Below are positions 60,701 to 64,000 of a DNA stretch of 64,000 nucleotides, piece after piece (the first letter of the stretch is position 1; each line of letters begins with the position of its first letter). A program made the translations under genes and the position numbers. The DNA comes from Luidia sarsii. Its lineage: Eukaryota > Echinodermata > Asteroidea > Paxillosida > Luidiidae. The stretch is from positions 6,229,248-6,293,247 of the forward strand of contig OX465104.1 in NCBI GenBank assembly GCA_949987565.1, in the 5' to 3' direction. The notes below the pieces were generated by a model. It was not told where the DNA came from. It saw only the letters and a program-made list of their open reading frames with translations, and did no database searches.

Positions 60701-63390
60701 ATTGAAAAGAAAAGAAAAATTGGCAACGAAAACTTTGACTGGACCGGGGGATTTGAACCTGAGACATCTGGTTTTGCGTACCAGTGTTCCTACCATCTGA
60801 GATATCCAGGCCTTAGATGGTGGCCTTCCTAGATAGTCAAATCTGTCTTTGACAGGTTGTGGGCACCAGTCAGAAGCAGTTCAGCCCATTCACTGCCGTG
60901 TGTTGCTTTCAGTTGTAAAACTAGTTCTCACTGGTAGTCATGTAATTATTTGTGTGAAGTAACTTTTAAAGATGATGTTTCATTTTTAAACAGTCAGAGG
61001 AAAGAATGGCAGACTTCGTATTTGACATTGGTTAATTCAAGAACAATGATCTGTCAATGTTAAAAAAAATAGTCTTACATTTGAGAGCATTTATCCTTAC
61101 GTTATGTTCTAAAACGGTTGCCTCTTGATTATTTGATTCTTCAATTGTTATTCGAGTATTGCTGTGTTTGTTATTTACTGTCCATGGTCTCTTTTGAGAA
61201 TTGCATCCCATCACATTTTATCCCACCCCCTTGCATCTTATCCTATCTTATCCCACCCTATCCCATCCCATCCCGATCCCAGGTGAGCTCGAGTCCTTGG
61301 ATGACTTCTACCTCCTTGGAAGTGGCATGGTCATGCTGCAAACCACCAACAGCATTTACAACCAGTCCCTCTACAAGATGGTCAAGCCGGAGTCTCTGTT
61401 GGCATGGCAACGCGTCCGCGTGGCCAATCTGATGGCCGGAAGCGGGGCGCAGTGGGGAGAAATAGTAAGCAGGTACAACTCTGGTGAGTCTGCCTCTTGA
61501 TCTTCTTCTGTATTCTTTCTTTTTTCTTTCTTTTTTCTTTCTTTTTTCTTTCTTTTTTCTTTCTTTTTTCTTTCTTTTTTCTTTCTTTTATTCTTTCTTT
61601 TTTTCGTTCTTTTTTCTTTTTTTTTCTTTCTTTTTCTTTCTTTTTCATCTAAAGTTTTGAGGATCTTTTAGGTACAAGACATGCAAGAGGTCATCCAAAG
61701 ACTGTGCAGACCATAAGAAAAGGACAATGTAGCACAAGATAGGGAAATAGAAAAGACTTGAAGGTTTGCATGGTGGAAACAATTATTATTAATTGGTTTG
61801 CGGTGACACCATGTTTATCATCTCTTTTGAGACTGAGTGTGGCTCTAAAAAGGGCCGATGACTCAACGTTTTGAGCAGTGTGTACTCTGCTCGTCGTCAG
61901 GAGACTGCTGGATTCCAACTATCATCAGGGGTTTTGTAGATCCTCCACACTTCAACGGTCACGACCACAACTTTTGGCGGGAAGGATCCTCCACGCTTCA
62001 CCGCTCCTCCAAGCCATACAAAACCCCTGATGATACCGGTAGTTGGAATCCAGAAGTCTCCTGACGACGAGCAGAGTACACACTGCTCGAAACGTTGAGT
62101 CATCGGCTCTTTTGAGAGCCACACTCAGTCTCAAAAGAGATGATAAACATGGTGTCACCGCAAACCAATTAATAATAAGATAGGGAAATGTTTTGCAGAT
62201 TTCCCAAAGACACATTAGTGTGTATTTCACCAATGCTCTGCAGTCACTGTTACCCAACTCTCCCTCTCTCAATTAAAAACCCATTGCAGTGTCACAATCC
62301 TGATAATTATGATCCTATTTCCTTTGTCTAGTCTGTCTTTCGGTCCTTCGTTAGTCTTGGACACTTGGTAGATTGTGGCCTTCTCATCATGAACCAGCCA
62401 TGGCTGAAAGACAAGTTCTTTCAAGTAGTGCACGGTTTGATGGGAATGGCTTTTTTTTTCAGGGACGTACAACAACCAGTACATGGTGATAGACAAAAAG
62501 CGGATTGTTGGGGAACTCCTTAACGGGACTCTAACCGTGGTGGAGCAGATTCCCGGACTGATGGTCTCTAAGGACCAGACAGCGATACTCCGAGCTGGTA
62601 GGTCCTTCAGAGAAGGATCAAGTTTCCTTCGTGAAATCAAGCGCTATTGCATTAAAAAGTGATATTGTATACTTCAAGCGCCTCTTGAAAATTTATCGAT
62701 TTCTCTTTTTGAAAAATGTTGTGGAAAAATTAAAGGACGTGAAACCAAGACCTGTGGATTTTGTGGACCAGTCCCTTGGGAGTCAGGCAGAGTACACACT
62801 GCCTGATGTGTTGAGTTAAGTCTGGCTCTTTTCAGAGCTATACTCTAGATGACTTACATGGCATCACCACATTTCCCATATTGCTTGGGTGGCATTAAGG
62901 CTGACCATATTAAGCCAGATGTCTCAAGTCACTGGCTAGTCAATTTTTGTTTTACCATTTTTCCAATGAAATGAGATTTGAAGGTTTGCATGGTGAGAAT
63001 AGCAGGATTAATAGGGTTTGTGTTTAAACCGTGTAAATTCCCTTTTGTGAGTATGTGTGGTTCTGAAAAAGAACCGGAGGAACTCGACGTTTCGAACAGT
63101 GTACTCTGTTCGTCTTCAAATCGTTTACTTTGCTTGTTGAGAGAGAATAATATAATATTTTTTTATTAATTACTTGGTGGGGGGCCGGTTCTTTGCAAAT
63201 CCAGGATATTGGCCGTCTTACAACGTCCCGTTCTATGAGGAAATCTACCGCTTGTCTGGCTACCCGGAGAAGAAGAAGAAGATGGGGGACCACTTCTCTT
63301 ACCAGCTGACTGTCAGGGCCGAGATCTTCAGGCGTGACCAAGCCAACGTGGTGGACATGAAATCATTCATGGACATCATGCGATACAACG
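51782..63390 (+). CDS. PLBD1: Phospholipase B-like 1 (8 coding exons, 3' end outside the window)
   Basis: PLBD proteins are N-terminal-nucleophile amidase-type lipid hydrolases of lysosomes and secretory granules that mature by self-cleavage. Exons: 51782-51845, 56843-57074, 57757-57976, 58679-58852, 60433-60577, 61283-61483, 62463-62597, 63205-63390. All phases agree and 452 residues are present of about 550 expected. Residues 1-20 ([20 protein letters not shown]) form a signal peptide. The motif GHCSALIK at 223-230 carries the expected nucleophile Cys225 at the end of exon 4. Later blocks match PLBD1 closely: [89 protein letters not shown] and IMRYN at the window end. The donor of exon 5 (GTTGGG) is weak but the phase and protein agree. 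The last exon or exons lie beyond 64000. Confidence 0.95.
52045..52285. mobile_element. MITE with GGGCCCTTTTCC ends (PLBD1 intron 1)
   Basis: Long imperfect inverted ends begin GGGCCCTTTTCCAAACCCCG, continue with GGCTTAGGCTCAGGCTCCGG, and are mirrored at the right as CGGAGCCGAAGCCTAAGCCG. The interior matches 35623-35817. A more distant relative may lie at about 58115-58345. No ORF. Confidence 0.8.
52650..52811 (+). CDS. Small ORF with promoter-like leader inside PLBD1 intron 1
   Basis: ATG at 52650 sits in AAAGATGGCGGAC, a YY1-type start context, with a CCAAT box (GACCAATAGC) about 55 bases upstream. It codes for 53 residues beginning [21 protein letters not shown] donor AAG/GTACGT at 52942 follows the stop, so the transcript could continue. 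No family recognised. It may be the start of the nested element whose tail remains at 54409-54618. Confidence 0.3.
   Translation: MADGESSFDVGDTSQRHVLRMFSIQNQSSWLFLRRAKDNFSNVPVDGKCVNIG
53311..53581. mobile_element. MITE with TAGTCCCACTTACTGGGCCG ends
   Basis: It has perfect terminal inverted repeats TAGTCCCACTTACTGGGCCG, continuing through GCTAGGA. GAGCTCCCCTTAAAC and TAATCTGT further in are also mirrored. The left arm carries an extra run of CTAGGACTAGGA-type triplication. The flanks share GAT. It is in PLBD1 intron 1. Confidence 0.85.
54409..54618 (+). pseudogene. Broken cysteine-rich tail of a mobile-element ORF
   Basis: One frame reads [20 protein letters not shown] and ends [11 protein letters not shown] neighbouring frame supplies a Cys-rich stretch ([10 protein letters not shown]). 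Together they resemble the repeated CxC, C-rich tail (a PPAPDS-type lead, then clustered Cys and a final NPVDYD-like end) that closes many invertebrate transposon-derived proteins. Several expected Cys are missing and the reading frame changes in the middle, so it is not functional. It lies in PLBD1 intron 1, same strand as PLBD1. Confidence 0.45.
55887..56087. repeat. Foldback element with gene-start-like ends (PLBD1 intron 1)
   Basis: The outer arms are GCGGCGGCCATCTTTGATTT and its inverse. A second inner pair is CACGCAAATCGATGACGTTTTG-like and its inverse. The right arm contains AAAGATGGCCGCCGC, a YY1-like ATG context, followed 65 bases later by a donor GTGAGT at 56159. Confidence 0.75.
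57085..57560 (+). repeat. Degenerate AGGTC/AGATC repeat (PLBD1 intron 2)
   Basis: About 475 bases are built from AGGTC and AGATC pentamers, often alternating so that AGGTCAGATC forms a 10-base unit. It starts just after the exon 2 donor. Confidence 0.9.
59309..59509. repeat. Family B foldback copy (PLBD1 intron 4)
   Basis: Opposed copies of the family B end (GCAAGGCTTGCAGTGACACC on the left) flank a central CCTCCTGACGATGGGCAG. Confidence 0.7.
59645..59830. repeat. Family A foldback copy (PLBD1 intron 4)
   Basis: The arms run from CATGACAAAAATGTTGCAAA to CATCAGGCCCACTAAATTT. A second mirrored word pair, GACAAAACAGATA and TATCTGTTTTGTC-like, extends the hairpin at the centre. A decayed relative covers about 59965-60300. 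Confidence 0.75.
60736..60905 (-). repeat. tRNA-derived SINE, full copy (PLBD1 intron 5)
   Basis: On the minus strand, read from 60800 down, the head shows CTCAGATGGTAGGAACACTG, an anticodon-stem-like CTGGTACGCAAAACCAG (GCA in the loop) and the B box GGTTCAAATCC. The body (TTAGATGGTGGCCTTCC and GTCAGAAGCAGTTCAG on the plus strand) is shared with the other SINE copies. Confidence 0.75.
61510..61650 (+). repeat. CTTT/CTTTTTT microsatellite (PLBD1 intron 6)
   Basis: About 140 bases of TTTCTTTCTTTTTTC words begin some 25 bases after the exon 6 donor. Confidence 0.95.
61783..62178. repeat. 396-bp inverted repeat of two family B copies
   Basis: The arms are about 158 bases each, beginning TTATTATTAATTGGTTTGCG, separated by about 80 bases. 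Each arm contains the full B module with ACTCAACG/CGTTGAGT and the GAGCAG/CTGCTC hairpin. It lies in PLBD1 intron 6. Confidence 0.9.
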
Positions 63391-64000
63391 GTAGGGTATT
63401 GTTGTCGTCATCGTAACGGCCGCTTCATTTGGCGGAGAGGCAAGATGATGCAGTCAAACGCACTGTGTGATGAATCATTCTTGTGGCCAGGGCCTAAGAT
63501 TTTTTTTGGTATGCAAATTGGCCCAAAACAAGGCTGTAAAGCCACTCAAGGTTAAGGGCTAAGGAGTGAACGAGATAGAGAGGGACTCGGGAAGGCTGGA
63601 GATAGGAATTCCTCTTAAAACGGGCAAGATCGTAGGCTGGGGGAAAACATGAACCAGGGGATTCCAGATGGAGGCAGAACGAGGAAAGAAGCTCTTTGTT
63701 CTACACCTTGGGAGAGACAGAGTGTACGGGTGAGAGGAGGCAAACAGCCTGGTTTCTCGCTTACATGTCCTGTCGGGCGGGGGGGGGGGGGGAGGGAGTG
63801 GTCAAATCGGCAAGAGCAGAGGAACACCTTCCATGGAAAAATCGGTAGAGGGAACTCGGGGTGGCCACCGTCCTACGCTGGGCTAAGGGCTGCAGTGACG
63901 ACCCAAGCTCCTTGCCAACAAATTAGTAGAATTAGTCATAGTACATGTCGCTGTGGCCATTAGCTGGTGATGACTGGCATTGAAATTCTGATCTCTTTCC
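63391..64000. other. PLBD1 intron 8, incomplete
   Basis: The sequence after the exon 8 donor (GTAGGG) is GC-moderate with G runs at 63780-63792. No further PLBD1 exon is seen before the window ends. Confidence 0.6.

Overview
This window is animal nuclear DNA. Its genes are split by GT-AG introns and set in dense short interspersed repeats, foldback elements and satellites. Every exon junction below was placed by eye and checked for reading phase. The MITE and SINE content, including TTAA-flanked elements of a kind I associate with echinoderms, suggests an invertebrate deuterostome, but no species can be named from this sequence.

Three genes are identified. (1) CNOT3, the CCR4-NOT subunit 3, lies on the plus strand at 4727-20805. 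It has 18 coding exons, one of them uncertain, giving about 802 residues and a large polyglutamine tract. (2) A P3/P5-type SLC10 transporter lies on the minus strand at 47546-31670. Its 5 coding exons give about 598 residues: a secreted-type N-terminal domain followed by the SLC10 membrane core. A poly(A) signal sits just after the stop. (3) PLBD1, a phospholipase B-like hydrolase, lies on the plus strand from 51782. Eight coding exons (about 452 residues) are present and the 3' end runs off the window.

Weaker coding evidence: a minus-strand terminal exon of an unknown gene at 2341-2648, upstream of and divergent from CNOT3; a minus-strand first exon at 31238-31504 with a compatible terminal exon at 27409-27639, possibly a small gene with an RFX X-box-like site at its start; and a small ORF plus a broken cysteine-rich mobile-element tail inside PLBD1 intron 1.

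Layout: 1-4.7 kb repeats and the unknown minus exon; 4.7-21 kb CNOT3; 21-31.2 kb mostly non-coding with satellites; 31.2-47.5 kb the SLC10 gene with a 10.7-kb first intron full of simple repeats; 47.5-51.8 kb the region between the divergent SLC10 and PLBD1 starts, holding CTCF-, CLEAR- and NRF1-like sites; 51.8-64 kb PLBD1. The three genes share no pathway: CNOT3 acts in mRNA deadenylation, SLC10 in membrane transport, PLBD1 in the lysosomal or secretory lumen.

The most unusual material is repeat biology. Two abundant families share a hairpin followed by GAAACGTY, resembling the core of Penelope-type hammerhead motifs. One minisatellite contains the last codons and the 5' splice site of an SLC10 exon. 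Several MITE families are present in matched copies.
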